The notes: generated from the sequence alone by a model not told the origin. DNA of 64,000 nt from CAZOOK01 sp964581385 (GCA_964581385.1 CAZOOK010000028.1:1-64000); one strand, 5' to 3'. Positions 49,283 to 58,703 are shown, counted from the first letter of the stretch. Made by a program: numbers and translations.

Positions 49283-52123
49283 TCAACCAGACAAACGCTT
49301 GAGCAGCGCATCAGCCTCCTGCTTCTGGGCTTGATTGCCTGATGCCAGCACTTCATCGAGCAGACCACGGGCGGCCTCGTTGTCACCCATATCGACATAC
49401 GCCCTGGCCAAATCAAGTTTAGTGCCCGCCTCGTCGCCGAAATCGATCGTTCCTTCCGCGTTCCCAGACTCCGGTTGGGTAGAGAATGCGCCCGGTTTGC
49501 CCAGATCCAGCTCCTCGATCTGGAAATCAACCGTGTTCTGCGCAGGTGCCGCAGCCGATGTGGCCGGCTCGGCGGTGCTCAGATCGAATTTACTTAGATC
49601 TAGCGCCACCTCCTCCAACTCGGACGCGGCGGCCGGCGCGGCCGCTGGTGGAACCGCCGCCATCAGCGCATCAGAGTCGAAATCGATAACCATTGCGCCT
49701 GGTGTGGAGGGAACCGCTGAAGCGGGTTGTCCAGCTGGTTCTGCGGTGGGTTCGTCCGCGAATGCGAGGTCGACCGCCGGACCGGCGAACGAACCATCAT
49801 CCTGCTTGAACAGCGGCGCATCGGGACAGATTTGTCTGCCCATGATCGCCAGCTTCTGCCATTCCTCCGGAGAAACGCGCTCGCGAAGACCTTCCGCCGT
49901 TTCCTGGAATTCGTGAGGCCGGCCTGCAGCAAAATAGGTTTCGGCGAGTTTGACTGGCAGATCAGAGCGTACGGGCTGCTTGGTGATCGCATCCTTCAGT
50001 AAATGAATCGCCTCGTCGTAAAGACCATACGCCAGATGGAAGTCAGCTTCCGAGAGCGGATCGTTGGCTTCCAGGTTGATCGACATCGTCTGCGCTTCCA
50101 TCTGCGTCGTGATGTCAAATTCCTTGCCGGGGATCTGCAGCGCACCCGGCCCTGATCCTTCCGCCCCCTTGGGCAGTTCGATCGTAGTGGTATCTTCCGC
50201 GTGCGCAATTTCTTCAGTAGCGGCGTGCTCTTCTTCGGCCCTGGACTCCGGCTTTTCCTCGGCATTTTCGGAAGTTTCGTCAGCCATCGCCGTAACGACG
50301 GGGCCGGCCACCCGCGGTTCGATCGCCGGCGAGCGCGGCGGCTCCTTGCGCCGTCCCTGCATGACTCGCCAGCCCAACAGCGCCACGACGAGGACTCCTC
50401 CGAGCCCGGCCGGCAATAGCCATCCTGGAGTTCCGTTTTCTTCCTCGACAATCTGCGGCGCGGGTGGCGTTTCCGACATCTGCGGTTTGACAGGCTCGGC
50501 TGGAGGAACTGGTTTTTCAGCCGACACGGACGTGGCGGCCGATGGCATCACCGGGCTTGGAGCTGGAGCGCTCTGCGGCGTCGGCGGCGCAGCGACAACG
50601 GGCGCGGGTGGCGGCACCGGTGCAGCAGGCTTCTCCATTGGTTTCGGCGCAACAGCCGGCGTGGCAGTGGACGGCGTTGCGGCAAACGGAGATTTCACTG
50701 CCGGCGGCGCACTCGCAAACGGAGACTTGATCGGCGCCGGTACGGGTACGGATTTACTTTCAACCGGCGGTGCGGATTCCTTCGGCGGAGCGGTCTTCGG
50801 CGGAGCGGTCTCTGTAACAGGCGCGGGCGGATGGGCCTTGGCCGGCTTCGCCGCTTTTTGCGCGGGCGCTGGCTTTGGTTTTTCCGGCGCCGGCGCGGGA
50901 GCCGCGGGCACCGATGATGGTACCGGTTCCGACGCAACCGGCAGTGCGCCACCATGCATCAGATGATCGACAAGGGCCTTCGCCTCTTCCGGAGTGGTGG
51001 CACGGATTTCATCAATGGTCGGCACCTTTAGGTGCACGCCCTTCCGAAGGCTTTGCAGCCCGTGCGGAAACGCCGGGGAATTGCCTCTGTAAAGAGCGAT
51101 CAGCATCTGGTCCATCGAGACACTGAGGTTGGGCCGCAGCTTGGCGGCCACGCTCCATAGTGTTTCCTGCGGCTGCACCGGACCGTAATCGCCCGCAGCG
51201 GCGGGCGCCGATTCCGTGGAGGGCTCCTTGGCCGGCACCGGTTCGGTTGTCGGCTGTTCGGCGACGGGTGGCTTTTCAACTGGAGCCGGCTTCGGCGCCA
51301 CCGGTTTGGGCGCCGATTTCTTGGTGCCAGCGTGCGCGGGCTTGGTGGGGGCCGCCACAGAAGGAGCAGGAGTCGTAGGCGGAACCGCCGCCTCGGCGGC
51401 TGTTTCCTTTTCCTTTGCTTTCTCCGCTACCGGTGTTTTTGCGGGTATCTTTGCGGCGTGGTGTTTCTTGGATGGCGGTGCGGCCTTCGAAGGCTTTACC
51501 GCCGAAGGCTGTGCCGGCTCCGATACTGGGGCCTCTGATGTTGCCGGCGCAGAAGATGATGGCAGCGGCGCGGGAGCCGCAGCTGCCGGCGCTGGCTCCG
51601 GCGGCGGTGCAGATGGCTCCGAGGCGGTTGCCGCCTGCTCCGCTGGAGCAGGAGCTGGGGTAGAAGCTGGAGCAGGAGCTGGAGCAACAACGGCAGCCGG
51701 GACTGGAACCGGAGCGGGAGCCGCAACCGGCTCCGTTGGGGGATCGAGCAAAACGGTATATTCGCGCAGCAGGCGATTACTCGGTCCGCGCACTTCCAGC
51801 ACGAAACTCAGAACCGGATCGAGCGCCGCCTGTGAGCTGGTAACAACGATTTGCGGTTGCGAACCGGCTGTATCGATTCGAAAACTCAGCGACGACAGAA
51901 AATCCGACCGTTCGATGCCCGCGCGCTGAAAGTCCTGCGCGCCGGCGATCTGCACTTTGAGACCTTCAAGGTCCCCCGCGGTTGCGGAAGTCAGCGGAAT
52001 CACTGCGGCGAAACGCTGATTCAACCGCGACTGGACGTTGATATCGCCCACGCCAAGCGCCCACGCAGACAGGGCCCAGATGGCACAAAGGGCGGCGCTC
52101 ACATATTTAGCTGCTCGAATCAT
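49283..52123 (-). CDS. fimV: FimV-family inner-membrane/peptidoglycan-binding protein
   Basis: A 946-residue protein in the conserved leu-asd-usg-fimV-truA context. It has a signal peptide (YVSAALCAIWALSAWA-LG), the FimV N-terminal domain (VGDINVQSRLNQRFAAVIPL; LSFVLEVRGPSNRLLREYTV), a long Ala/Pro/Lys-rich linker, a LysM-like segment (YGPVQPQETLWSVAAKLRPN), one membrane helix (GWLLPAGLGGVLVVALLGWRV, about 600) and an acidic cytoplasmic part. TPR-like helices (EADFHLAYGLYDEAIHLLKD) and the C-terminal FimV cap (LDLARAYVDMGDNEAARGLL) follow. It supports type IV pilus assembly, twitching and, in Pseudomonas, cAMP signalling through CyaB. Confidence 0.95.
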   Translation of the reverse strand: MIRAAKYVSAALCAIWALSAWALGVGDINVQSRLNQRFAAVIPLTSATAGDLEGLKVQIAGAQDFQRAGIERSDFLSSLSFRIDTAGSQPQIVVTSSQAALDPVLSFVLEVRGPSNRLLREYTVLLDPPTEPVAAPAPVPVPAAVVAPAPAPASTPAPAPAEQAATASEPSAPPPEPAPAAAAPAPLPSSSAPATSEAPVSEPAQPSAVKPSKAAPPSKKHHAAKIPAKTPVAEKAKEKETAAEAAVPPTTPAPSVAAPTKPAHAGTKKSAPKPVAPKPAPVEKPPVAEQPTTEPVPAKEPSTESAPAAAGDYGPVQPQETLWSVAAKLRPNLSVSMDQMLIALYRGNSPAFPHGLQSLRKGVHLKVPTIDEIRATTPEEAKALVDHLMHGGALPVASEPVPSSVPAAPAPAPEKPKPAPAQKAAKPAKAHPPAPVTETAPPKTAPPKESAPPVESKSVPVPAPIKSPFASAPPAVKSPFAATPSTATPAVAPKPMEKPAAPVPPPAPVVAAPPTPQSAPAPSPVMPSAATSVSAEKPVPPAEPVKPQMSETPPAPQIVEEENGTPGWLLPAGLGGVLVVALLGWRVMQGRRKEPPRSPAIEPRVAGPVVTAMADETSENAEEKPESRAEEEHAATEEIAHAEDTTTIELPKGAEGSGPGALQIPGKEFDITTQMEAQTMSINLEANDPLSEADFHLAYGLYDEAIHLLKDAITKQPVRSDLPVKLAETYFAAGRPHEFQETAEGLRERVSPEEWQKLAIMGRQICPDAPLFKQDDGSFAGPAVDLAFADEPTAEPAGQPASAVPSTPGAMVIDFDSDALMAAVPPAAAPAAASELEEVALDLSKFDLSTAEPATSAAAPAQNTVDFQIEELDLGKPGAFSTQPESGNAEGTIDFGDEAGTKLDLARAYVDMGDNEAARGLLDEVLASGNQAQKQEADALLKRLSG

Positions 52124-52244
52124 CCCTTCCCCCCGACTTTCGCGATCAGCACGTAGGTTGCGAAGTTGCGTGAAATTGCGCCTCTAACCCCTTTTATACC
52201 CTAGAAATCCGTCCGAACCAAGAGAGGCGCGGAACAAAGGTTGG

Positions 52245-53273
52245 TCAGATCCGCCCATCGATCAAACATTCAGCGACGCGCACGCTGGCAAGCGCGACGC
52301 CCACACGAATGCTGTCGCAAGTGACCCACAGGTTCAAATTGAAGCCTCCGCGCCCATCCGATCCGCTGCGAATACGGCCGACGAAAATAGCATCACTGCC
52401 GGTGGCTTCGACCGCCGGAGTTGGATAGCCGCCGGCGGATGATTCGTCTACAACGTTCACACCGGCGACACTTTCGATCAGCGCGCGTGCCTGCGCCGCC
52501 GATACCGGCTCGCGCGTACGCAGGTGCAGCACGGCCGCCTGGCCGTAGAACAGCGGAACCCTGACAGCGGTCACATTGAAGCCGATGGCATCGTCGTCAA
52601 GCAACCGCCGAACGTCCTGCGCCAACTGCTCCTCTTCATCGGTGGAACCGTTTTCCAGAATACGGCCCACGCAGGGCAGCAAGTTGAATGCGATCCGTTT
52701 CGGATAGACATTCGATTCGGTATCGCGAAAATTCAGCAGCGCTGCCGTCTGCCACCCCAGTTCCTCGACCGCTGCGCGACCGCTGCTGGAAACCGATTCG
52801 TAAGTCGCGACATCGATCGATTCCACGCCTGCCGCGTCGTAAATCGGCTTCAGCACCTGCGACAACGCCGCTGCGAGCGGACATGGCACTGCGATGATGC
52901 CGATATCGCGTCCTTCCTCGAGCCGCAGAGGGTTCACATCGGGAACGATCAGCGGAATCGTCGCATCATTGCGGAAACGACCACTGGCGTCGATGACGAT
53001 TGCGCCGGCTTCGACCGCGAGCGGCGCGCAGGCAGCGGTGGAATCCTCATCTCCCGCACAGAAGACAATCCGCACCGAGGAAAAGTCGAAATCCTCGACC
53101 GCCTCCACATCCAGGTCACGATTGCCGAAATTCACATTGCCACCGGCAAGCTCGGCCTTGTCGAGCGCGCGAACGCGCCCAACAGGGAATGACCGCTCAG
53201 CCAGCAGAGCGAGAATTGCCTCGCCAGCAAGGCCACTGGCACCGACGACCGCGACATCATAGGAATCGCTCAT
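52245..53273 (-). CDS. usg: Usg-1-like aspartate-semialdehyde dehydrogenase homologue
   Basis: A 342-residue paralogue of Asd. ATG 53273 overlaps the asd stop by 4 bases. An N-terminal Rossmann segment (YDVAVVGASGLAGEAILALL) and VIDASGRFRNDATIPLIVP are kept. The active-site segment reads IIAVPCPLAAALS (Cys about 131), where the active enzymes have NPNCSTIQ. The flanking Asn is lost and one residue is missing. Usg proteins in this position are generally thought to lack normal Asd activity. Role unknown. Confidence 0.9.
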   Translation of the reverse strand: MSDSYDVAVVGASGLAGEAILALLAERSFPVGRVRALDKAELAGGNVNFGNRDLDVEAVEDFDFSSVRIVFCAGDEDSTAACAPLAVEAGAIVIDASGRFRNDATIPLIVPDVNPLRLEEGRDIGIIAVPCPLAAALSQVLKPIYDAAGVESIDVATYESVSSSGRAAVEELGWQTAALLNFRDTESNVYPKRIAFNLLPCVGRILENGSTDEEEQLAQDVRRLLDDDAIGFNVTAVRVPLFYGQAAVLHLRTREPVSAAQARALIESVAGVNVVDESSAGGYPTPAVEATGSDAIFVGRIRSGSDGRGGFNLNLWVTCDSIRVGVALASVRVAECLIDGRI

Positions 53274-54394
53274 GCGCGCAGATTGCCTTCGAGCAAGATG
53301 CGCAGAGCACGCCGCAGCGGTTCGGCCGCGCCCCACAGCAGCTGATCACCGCAAGTGAACGCGCCGAGATACTGCGGTCCCATGTTGAGCTTGCGCAGAC
53401 GTCCGATTGGCACCTGCAAACGGCCACTGACCGCTGCCGGTGTCAGTTCTTTTATCGTAATGTCGCGCTCATTCGGCACCACACGCACCCATTCGTTCGA
53501 CGATTTGATCACCGCTTCGATGTCCGCGATTGGTACGTCCTTCTTGAGCTTGATGGTGAGTGCCTGCGAATGGCAGCGCATCGCGCCGATGCGCACGCAA
53601 AGCCCGTCGACCGGCACCGGGTTCGATTCGCGGCCAAGGATTTTGTTGGTTTCCGCCTGCCCTTTCCATTCTTCGCGCGACTGGCCGTTTTCGAGCTGCT
53701 TATCGATCCACGGAATCAGGCTGCCGGCAAGCGGCACACCGAAATTTTCGGTCGGGAATGCCTTGCTGCGCAGCGTCTCCGAAACCTTCGCATCGATATC
53801 GAGAATCGCGCTCGCCGGATCGGCCAGTTCCTTCGCTACCGCTGCATGCGCCGCGCCCATCTGTGCAAGCAGCTCGCGCATGTTCTGTGCGCCGGCGCCA
53901 CTCGCCGCCTGATAGGTCATCGCTGACATCCATTCGACGAGATCGGCACGGAACAGCCCGCCGAGGGCCATCAACATCAGACTGACCGTGCAATTGCCGC
54001 CGATGTAGTTCTTCACGCCGGCCGCAACCGCGCGATCGATCACGTCGCGGTTGACCGGATCGAGAATGATGATCGCGTCGTCCTTCATGCGCAGCGCCGA
54101 TGCCGCGTCGATCCAGTAGCCCTTCCAGCCGGCCGCACGCAACTTCGGATAGACCTCCGTGGTGTAGTCGCCGCCCTGGCAAGAAATGACGATCTCCAAC
54201 GCCTTGAGCGCTTCGATGTCATTCGCACTCTTCAGCGGCGCGATATCACGTCCGATCGCCGGTCCCTTGCCGCCGACGTTCGACGTCGTAAAGAACTGCG
54301 GTTCGATCAGCGCGAAATCGCGCTCTTCCTGCATGCGCTGCATCAGCACCGAACCGACCATGCCGCGCCAGCCGACCAAGCCTACTCGTTTCAT
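53270..54394 (-). CDS. asd: Aspartate-semialdehyde dehydrogenase
   Basis: A 374-residue NADPH enzyme of the gammaproteobacterial type. ATG 54394 (MKRVGLVGWRGMVGSVLMQR) is preferred over GTG three codons earlier. The catalytic cysteine is in YIGGNCTVSLMLMALGGL (Cys135, the E. coli number), with FFTTSNVGGKGP and AMTYQAASGAGAQNM. It makes aspartate semialdehyde for lysine, methionine and threonine and for diaminopimelate. Confidence 0.97.
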   Translation of the reverse strand: MKRVGLVGWRGMVGSVLMQRMQEERDFALIEPQFFTTSNVGGKGPAIGRDIAPLKSANDIEALKALEIVISCQGGDYTTEVYPKLRAAGWKGYWIDAASALRMKDDAIIILDPVNRDVIDRAVAAGVKNYIGGNCTVSLMLMALGGLFRADLVEWMSAMTYQAASGAGAQNMRELLAQMGAAHAAVAKELADPASAILDIDAKVSETLRSKAFPTENFGVPLAGSLIPWIDKQLENGQSREEWKGQAETNKILGRESNPVPVDGLCVRIGAMRCHSQALTIKLKKDVPIADIEAVIKSSNEWVRVVPNERDITIKELTPAAVSGRLQVPIGRLRKLNMGPQYLGAFTCGDQLLWGAAEPLRRALRILLEGNLRA

Positions 54395-54418
54395 AACACT
54401 CACTCGTCACATTCGACA

Positions 54419-54496
54419 TAGGCTGGGATGGAGCGCAGCGAAACCCAGCTGGGGTTTTGCAAATGCCGGGATTACGGTTCGCTCCATCCCAGCCTA
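54419..54496. repeat. Interspersed palindromic repeat with 17-bp perfect arms
   Basis: TAGGCTGGGATGGAGCG at 54419-54435 is exactly complementary to CGCTCCATCCCAGCCTA at 54480-54496. Inside is AGCGAAACCCAGCTGGGGTTTTG, with a further small hairpin. The core resembles short palindromic repeats scattered between genes in many proteobacteria. It fills the asd-leuB gap and would also form an RNA hairpin. Confidence 0.75.
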
Positions 54497-54503
54497 CGAC
54501 TCT

Positions 54504-55580
54504 TTACTTGTTCAACTGCGCCACTACGGCATCGCCCATCGCGACGGTGCCCACAGTCTTCTCGCCCGCCTTTGCGATATCGCCGGTGCGCAAACCCGAC
54601 GCCAGCACGCGACGCACGGCGCCATCCACTTTGTCGGCGAGATCGCCACGCTTCAACGAATAGCGCAGCAACATCGCCAGAGACAGGATTGTCGCCAGCG
54701 GATTGGCGATCCCCTTGCCGGCAATGTCCGGCGCCGAGCCGTGGATGGGTTCGTACAAACCCTGGCTGCTCGCGTTCAGTGACGCCGACGGCAGCATGCC
54801 GATCGAACCGGTCAGTTGCGCGGCGATGTCCGAGAGGATGTCACCGAACAGGTTCGAGGTCACGATCACATCGAATTGCTTGGGCGCACGCACCAGCTGC
54901 ATCGCAGCGTTGTCGACATACATATGCGACAGCGCCACATCTGGAAATTCTTTGCCGATGCGGATTACGGTCTCGCGCCACAGCTCCGAGGATTCGAGCA
55001 CATTGGCCTTGTCGACCGAGCACAAACGCTTGCCGCGCACGCGCGCAGCTTCGAACGCGGTGCGTGCGATGCGTTCGATTTCGCGCTCGCTGTACACCTC
55101 GGTATTGAAGCCGACGCGCTGTCCGTCGCGTATTTCGATGCCGCGCGGACCGCCGAAATAAATGCCGCCGGTCAGCTCGCGCACAATCAGAATATCGAGA
55201 TCCGCGACCAGCTCCGGCTTCAGCGACGACGCATCCGCCAATTCCTTATAAAGAAGCGCCGGGCGCAGGTTTGCGTACAAGCCCAGCGCCGCACGGATGC
55301 CGAGCAATCCACGCTCCGGACGCTTGTCGCGCGGCGCGGTGTCGTACTTCGGTCCGCCGACCGCACCCAGCATGATCGCCGCGGCGGCACGCGCCTTCTC
55401 GACTGTCGCGGGCGGCAACGGCTCGCCGGTGGCATCGAACGCAGCACCACCGATCAGTGCGCGCTCCCAGCTCGCGTCGAGACTGTGACGCTCACGCAGG
55501 ACGCTGAGCACCTTTTCGGCTTCCGCCATGATTTCGGGACCGATGCCGTCACCCGGCAGAATCAAAATTTTTGCAGTCAT
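54504..55580 (-). CDS. leuB: 3-isopropylmalate dehydrogenase
   Basis: A 358-residue NAD enzyme: KILILPGDGIGPEIMAEAEK, LLGIRAALGLYANLRPALLY, VRELTGGIYFGGPRG, DKANVLESSELWRE and SNLFGDILSDIAAQLTGSIG, with EPIHGSAPDIAGKGIANPLA. It carries out the third step of leucine synthesis. It lies 37 bases after leuD. A palindromic repeat separates it from asd. Confidence 0.97.
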   Translation of the reverse strand: MTAKILILPGDGIGPEIMAEAEKVLSVLRERHSLDASWERALIGGAAFDATGEPLPPATVEKARAAAAIMLGAVGGPKYDTAPRDKRPERGLLGIRAALGLYANLRPALLYKELADASSLKPELVADLDILIVRELTGGIYFGGPRGIEIRDGQRVGFNTEVYSEREIERIARTAFEAARVRGKRLCSVDKANVLESSELWRETVIRIGKEFPDVALSHMYVDNAAMQLVRAPKQFDVIVTSNLFGDILSDIAAQLTGSIGMLPSASLNASSQGLYEPIHGSAPDIAGKGIANPLATILSLAMLLRYSLKRGDLADKVDGAVRRVLASGLRTGDIAKAGEKTVGTVAMGDAVVAQLNK

Positions 55581-55617
55581 GTGATGTTCTTAATTGAATG
55601 ATGATGGAATATTCTTC

Positions 55618-56259
55618 TCAAGACGTGAACAACCACGGCGCTTCCACCTTTCGGCGCGTCTCATAGGCACGGATCGCGTCGGCGTGCTGCAAGGTTTCTC
55701 CGATCGAATCGAGCCCGTTAATGAGCTTGTGCTTGCGGTCCTGAGCGATATCGAACGAAAACGCGCGGTCGCCGGGCAAGGTGACCTTCTGGCCCGGCAG
55801 ATCGACGGTGATTTGTGCATTTGCGTCCGCGGCGACGGCATCGAAGATCTCCCGCACTTGCTCCGGTTTCAGTACCACCGGCAACAAGCCATTGTTGAAG
55901 CAATTCGTGAAGAAGATATCGGCGAAGCTCGGCGCGATAACGCAGCGGAAACCATATTCATCGATCGCCCAGACTGCATGCTCGCGCGAACTGCCGCAGC
56001 CGAAATTTTCGCGCGCGACCAGAATCGCTGCGCCCTTATGCGCCGGCTTGTTCAGCACGAAATCCGGATTGATACGACGCGTCGCGGGATCGACATCGAG
56101 GGTGCCCGGATCAAGATAGCGCCAGTCGTCGAACAGGAACGGGCCGAAGCCGGTGCGCCGGATCGATTTCAGATACTGCTTCGGAATGATCGCATCGGTG
56201 TCGACGTTGGCGCGATCCAGCGGCAACACTTTGCCGGTGACGATATTGAGAGCTCTCAT
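55618..56259 (-). CDS. leuD: 3-isopropylmalate dehydratase small subunit
   Basis: A 213-residue subunit. ATG 56259 gives the usual beginning (MRALNIVTGKVLPLDRANVD). IIPKQYLKSIRRTGFG, ILVARENFGCGSSREHAVWA and SFADIFFTNCFNNGLLPV are diagnostic. It pairs with LeuC. Two thioesterase-like genes separate it from leuC. Confidence 0.97.
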   Translation of the reverse strand: MRALNIVTGKVLPLDRANVDTDAIIPKQYLKSIRRTGFGPFLFDDWRYLDPGTLDVDPATRRINPDFVLNKPAHKGAAILVARENFGCGSSREHAVWAIDEYGFRCVIAPSFADIFFTNCFNNGLLPVVLKPEQVREIFDAVAADANAQITVDLPGQKVTLPGDRAFSFDIAQDRKHKLINGLDSIGETLQHADAIRAYETRRKVEAPWLFTS

Positions 56260-56281
56260 AACTAATGACTCCGGTTCGGCC

Positions 56282-56716
56282 CTAGCTAGCCAGCAGAAAA
56301 TGGGCATTGGCGGCGGCCACCGGCCGCTGCGGATCATCCTGATAGGCGATGATGTGCACGTTGGCGACGCGGCGCCCGTGCCGCGTCACCGTGGCGCGCG
56401 CGAACGTATCCATACGGCCGGCACTGCGCAGATATTCCACGGTAATGTTGACGGTTCTCGGTACGCGCACCGCTTCCGACATTGTCAGCAACTTGCAGAC
56501 GGCCGTGAATTCCAGCAGCGAGCCTAGCGATCCGCCATGCAAGGCCCCGATTTCGGCATTGCCGAGCAAATGCTCTGCAAATGCCATGCGGCCGATGACG
56601 TCGGTACCGTCACGCACCAGCGAAAAACCAAGCGCGCGCGCGTAAGGAATCGCATTCAGCAGCGGCAACAGATCATCGACGTCGCGGACTTGCTCCAGAT
56701 CTTCCCGGAAGGTCAT
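56282..56716 (-). CDS. Hotdog-fold thioesterase-like protein (PaaI family), downstream copy
   Basis: A 144-residue protein. ATG 56716 overlaps the stop of the neighbouring hotdog gene (ATGA). The hotdog hallmarks are IGALHGGSLGSLLEFTAVCK and a beta-rich half (RTVNITVEYLRSAGRMDTFA). The usual HGG segment is present, but the acidic residue common in PaaI-type enzymes is Glu here (LEFT). It probably hydrolyses an acyl-CoA. Substrate unknown. Confidence 0.85.
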   Translation of the reverse strand: MTFREDLEQVRDVDDLLPLLNAIPYARALGFSLVRDGTDVIGRMAFAEHLLGNAEIGALHGGSLGSLLEFTAVCKLLTMSEAVRVPRTVNITVEYLRSAGRMDTFARATVTRHGRRVANVHIIAYQDDPQRPVAAANAHFLLAS

Positions 56717-57189
56717 GACGCTTCGCCCTCGTCGGCGGCGGCGTGTGCGGCAACCCGGTCCTCGAATACCACGAAGGTTCCGGCCGCTGTCGCGAGCAGA
56801 TTCTGCGGATCGCCATCGTGCGCGGTCGCACGAACGAACGCGATGTGATGGGTCACGCGGTAACACTCAGCCTCGGCGCGGACCGTGCGACCTGCCTGCG
56901 CGGGTCGCAGATAGTCGATGCGCAGATCGAGCGTCGCGACCCGACGCAATTCACGCAGCTTCGTCAGCACGGCGTTTCCGCAAACCGCATCCAGCAGCGT
57001 CGTAATGGCACCGCCCTGCATGACGCCGGTTTCCGGATCGCCGATCAGCTTTTCGCTGTACGGCAGATCGAAAACGATGCGCCCTTCCGTGTACTCGACC
57101 AGCCGCATGCCAAGAAAGTGACTGTATGGAATGACATCGATGAAATAGTGCTGTGCCTTGTCGAATGGCAGGCGCACGAGGGCGTTCAT
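56713..57189 (-). CDS. Hotdog-fold thioesterase-like protein (PaaI family), upstream copy
   Basis: A 158-residue protein from ATG 57189, preceded by GGTGGATATCCG. MQGGAITTLLDAVCGNAVLT gives the typical glycine-rich helix with Asp, and VATLDLRIDYLRPAQAGRTV the central strands. It is 27 bases after leuC and overlaps the second hotdog gene, so both are co-transcribed with the leu genes. The pair is diverged and not a recent duplicate. Confidence 0.87.
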   Translation of the reverse strand: MNALVRLPFDKAQHYFIDVIPYSHFLGMRLVEYTEGRIVFDLPYSEKLIGDPETGVMQGGAITTLLDAVCGNAVLTKLRELRRVATLDLRIDYLRPAQAGRTVRAEAECYRVTHHIAFVRATAHDGDPQNLLATAAGTFVVFEDRVAAHAAADEGEAS

Positions 57190-57216
57190 CGGATATCCAC
57201 CGGTCTGTTACGCACG

Positions 57217-58623
57217 TCAATTGAACGCGCGCACATCGACGAAATGTCCGGCGATTCCGGCGGCCGCGGCCATCGCTGGTGACACCAGGTGCGTGCGTCC
57301 GCCTTGCCCCTGTCGCCCCTCGAAATTACGGTTGGAGGTGGACGCACAGCGCTCGCCCGGTTCCAGCCGGTCTGCGTTCATGGCCAGACACATCGAACAA
57401 CCCGGTTCGCGCCATTCAAAGCCGGCGTCGAGAAAGATGCGATGGAGACCTTCGGCTTCGGCCTGCTGCTTCACCAGGCCCGAACCTGGCACGACCATCG
57501 CCAGCTTCACATTTGCCGCCTTCTTCTTTCCTTTGACGACCGCCGCAGCCGCGCGCAAATCCTCGATCCGCGAGTTCGTGCAGGAACCGATGAACACCTT
57601 GTCGATGGAGATTTCGGCGATCGGCGTGTTCGCCTTCAGTCCCATGTACGCCAGCGCGCGCTCGACGCCTTCGCGCTTGGTGGGGTCGGCAAATTGCGCA
57701 GGATCGGGGACGCGCGCACTGACGGCGACGACCATTTCCGGCGAAGTGCCCCAGGTCACTTGGGGCTGGATTTCCTTGGCATCAAGTTCGACGACCAGAT
57801 CGAACTTCGCGCCCGGATCCGTCTTCAATTGCTTCCAGGCCGCGACGGCCTTGTCCCAGTTTTCCGCTTTGGGCGCGAACGGCCGGCCGCGCACGTATTC
57901 AATCGTCTTGCTGTCGACCGCGACCAGTCCGGCACGCGCACCACCTTCGATACTCATATTGCAGAGCGTCATGCGTCCTTCGACCGACAAAGCCTCGATC
58001 GCCTCGCCAGCGTATTCGATGACATAGCCGGTACCGCCCGCCGCACCGATGCGGCCGATGACCGCCAACGTGATGTCCTTGGCAGTTACGCCGGCTCCCA
58101 TAGGGCCGTTGACACGCACCAGCATGGTTCTGGCTTTCTTCATGACCAGCGTCTGCGTCGCCAGCACGTGCTCGACCTCGGAGGTCCCGATGCCGAACGC
58201 CAATGCACCGAACGCGCCGTGCGTGGAGGTGTGCGAATCGCCGCAGACCACGCTCATGCCAGGCAGCGTCGCGCCCTGCTCCGGGCCAATGACATGAACG
58301 ATGCCCTGACGTACGTCCAGCAGGTCAAACTTGGTGATACCGAACTCAGCGCAGTTGCTGTCGAGCGCGTCGAGTTGCGCGCGCGAAATCGGATCCTTGA
58401 TGCCTTTGGCGCGATCCACCGTCGGGACATTGTGATCCGGTACTGCAAGATTTGCGGCGAGCCGCCACAGCTTGCGGGCGGCAAGGCGCAAACCATCAAA
58501 AGCCTGCGGACTGGTCACTTCATGAACCAGATGGCGATCGATATAGATCAACGAGGAACCGTCGCCCAAATCCTTTACGACGTGGGCATCCCAGATCTTT
58601 TCGTACAGTGTTTTCGCGCTCAT
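57217..58623 (-). CDS. leuC: 3-isopropylmalate dehydratase large subunit
   Basis: A 468-residue Fe-S enzyme. ATG 58623 (MSAKTLYEKIWDAHVVKDLG) is the normal family start, and the in-frame extension above it is discarded. The cluster cysteines are in FIGSCTNSRIEDLRAAAAVV and GCSMCLAMNADRL. VCGDSHTSTHGAFGALAFGI and TGNFEG-like TSNRNFEGRQG are also present. It isomerises isopropylmalate with LeuD. It diverges from a LysR gene across 116 bases. Confidence 0.97.
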   Translation of the reverse strand: MSAKTLYEKIWDAHVVKDLGDGSSLIYIDRHLVHEVTSPQAFDGLRLAARKLWRLAANLAVPDHNVPTVDRAKGIKDPISRAQLDALDSNCAEFGITKFDLLDVRQGIVHVIGPEQGATLPGMSVVCGDSHTSTHGAFGALAFGIGTSEVEHVLATQTLVMKKARTMLVRVNGPMGAGVTAKDITLAVIGRIGAAGGTGYVIEYAGEAIEALSVEGRMTLCNMSIEGGARAGLVAVDSKTIEYVRGRPFAPKAENWDKAVAAWKQLKTDPGAKFDLVVELDAKEIQPQVTWGTSPEMVVAVSARVPDPAQFADPTKREGVERALAYMGLKANTPIAEISIDKVFIGSCTNSRIEDLRAAAAVVKGKKKAANVKLAMVVPGSGLVKQQAEAEGLHRIFLDAGFEWREPGCSMCLAMNADRLEPGERCASTSNRNFEGRQGQGGRTHLVSPAMAAAAGIAGHFVDVRAFN

Positions 58624-58703
58624 GAATGCAAATTCCGAGTAAGACGGAGCGGAGTCTAGGCCTGGATAACCCATAACTCCAATGAATCGTTAATATAGAT
58701 TGA

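Noticed and set aside
50064..50966. 300-codon Gly/Ala-rich plus-strand frame opposite fimV
   Set aside because: The low-complexity composition mirrors the Ala/Pro-rich linker of FimV. No start signals.
57289..58659. 456-codon open frame on the plus strand opposite leuC
   Set aside because: It lies antisense to an unmistakable leuC. Its His/Arg/Gln-rich product has no motif and reflects the complement of GC-rich codons.
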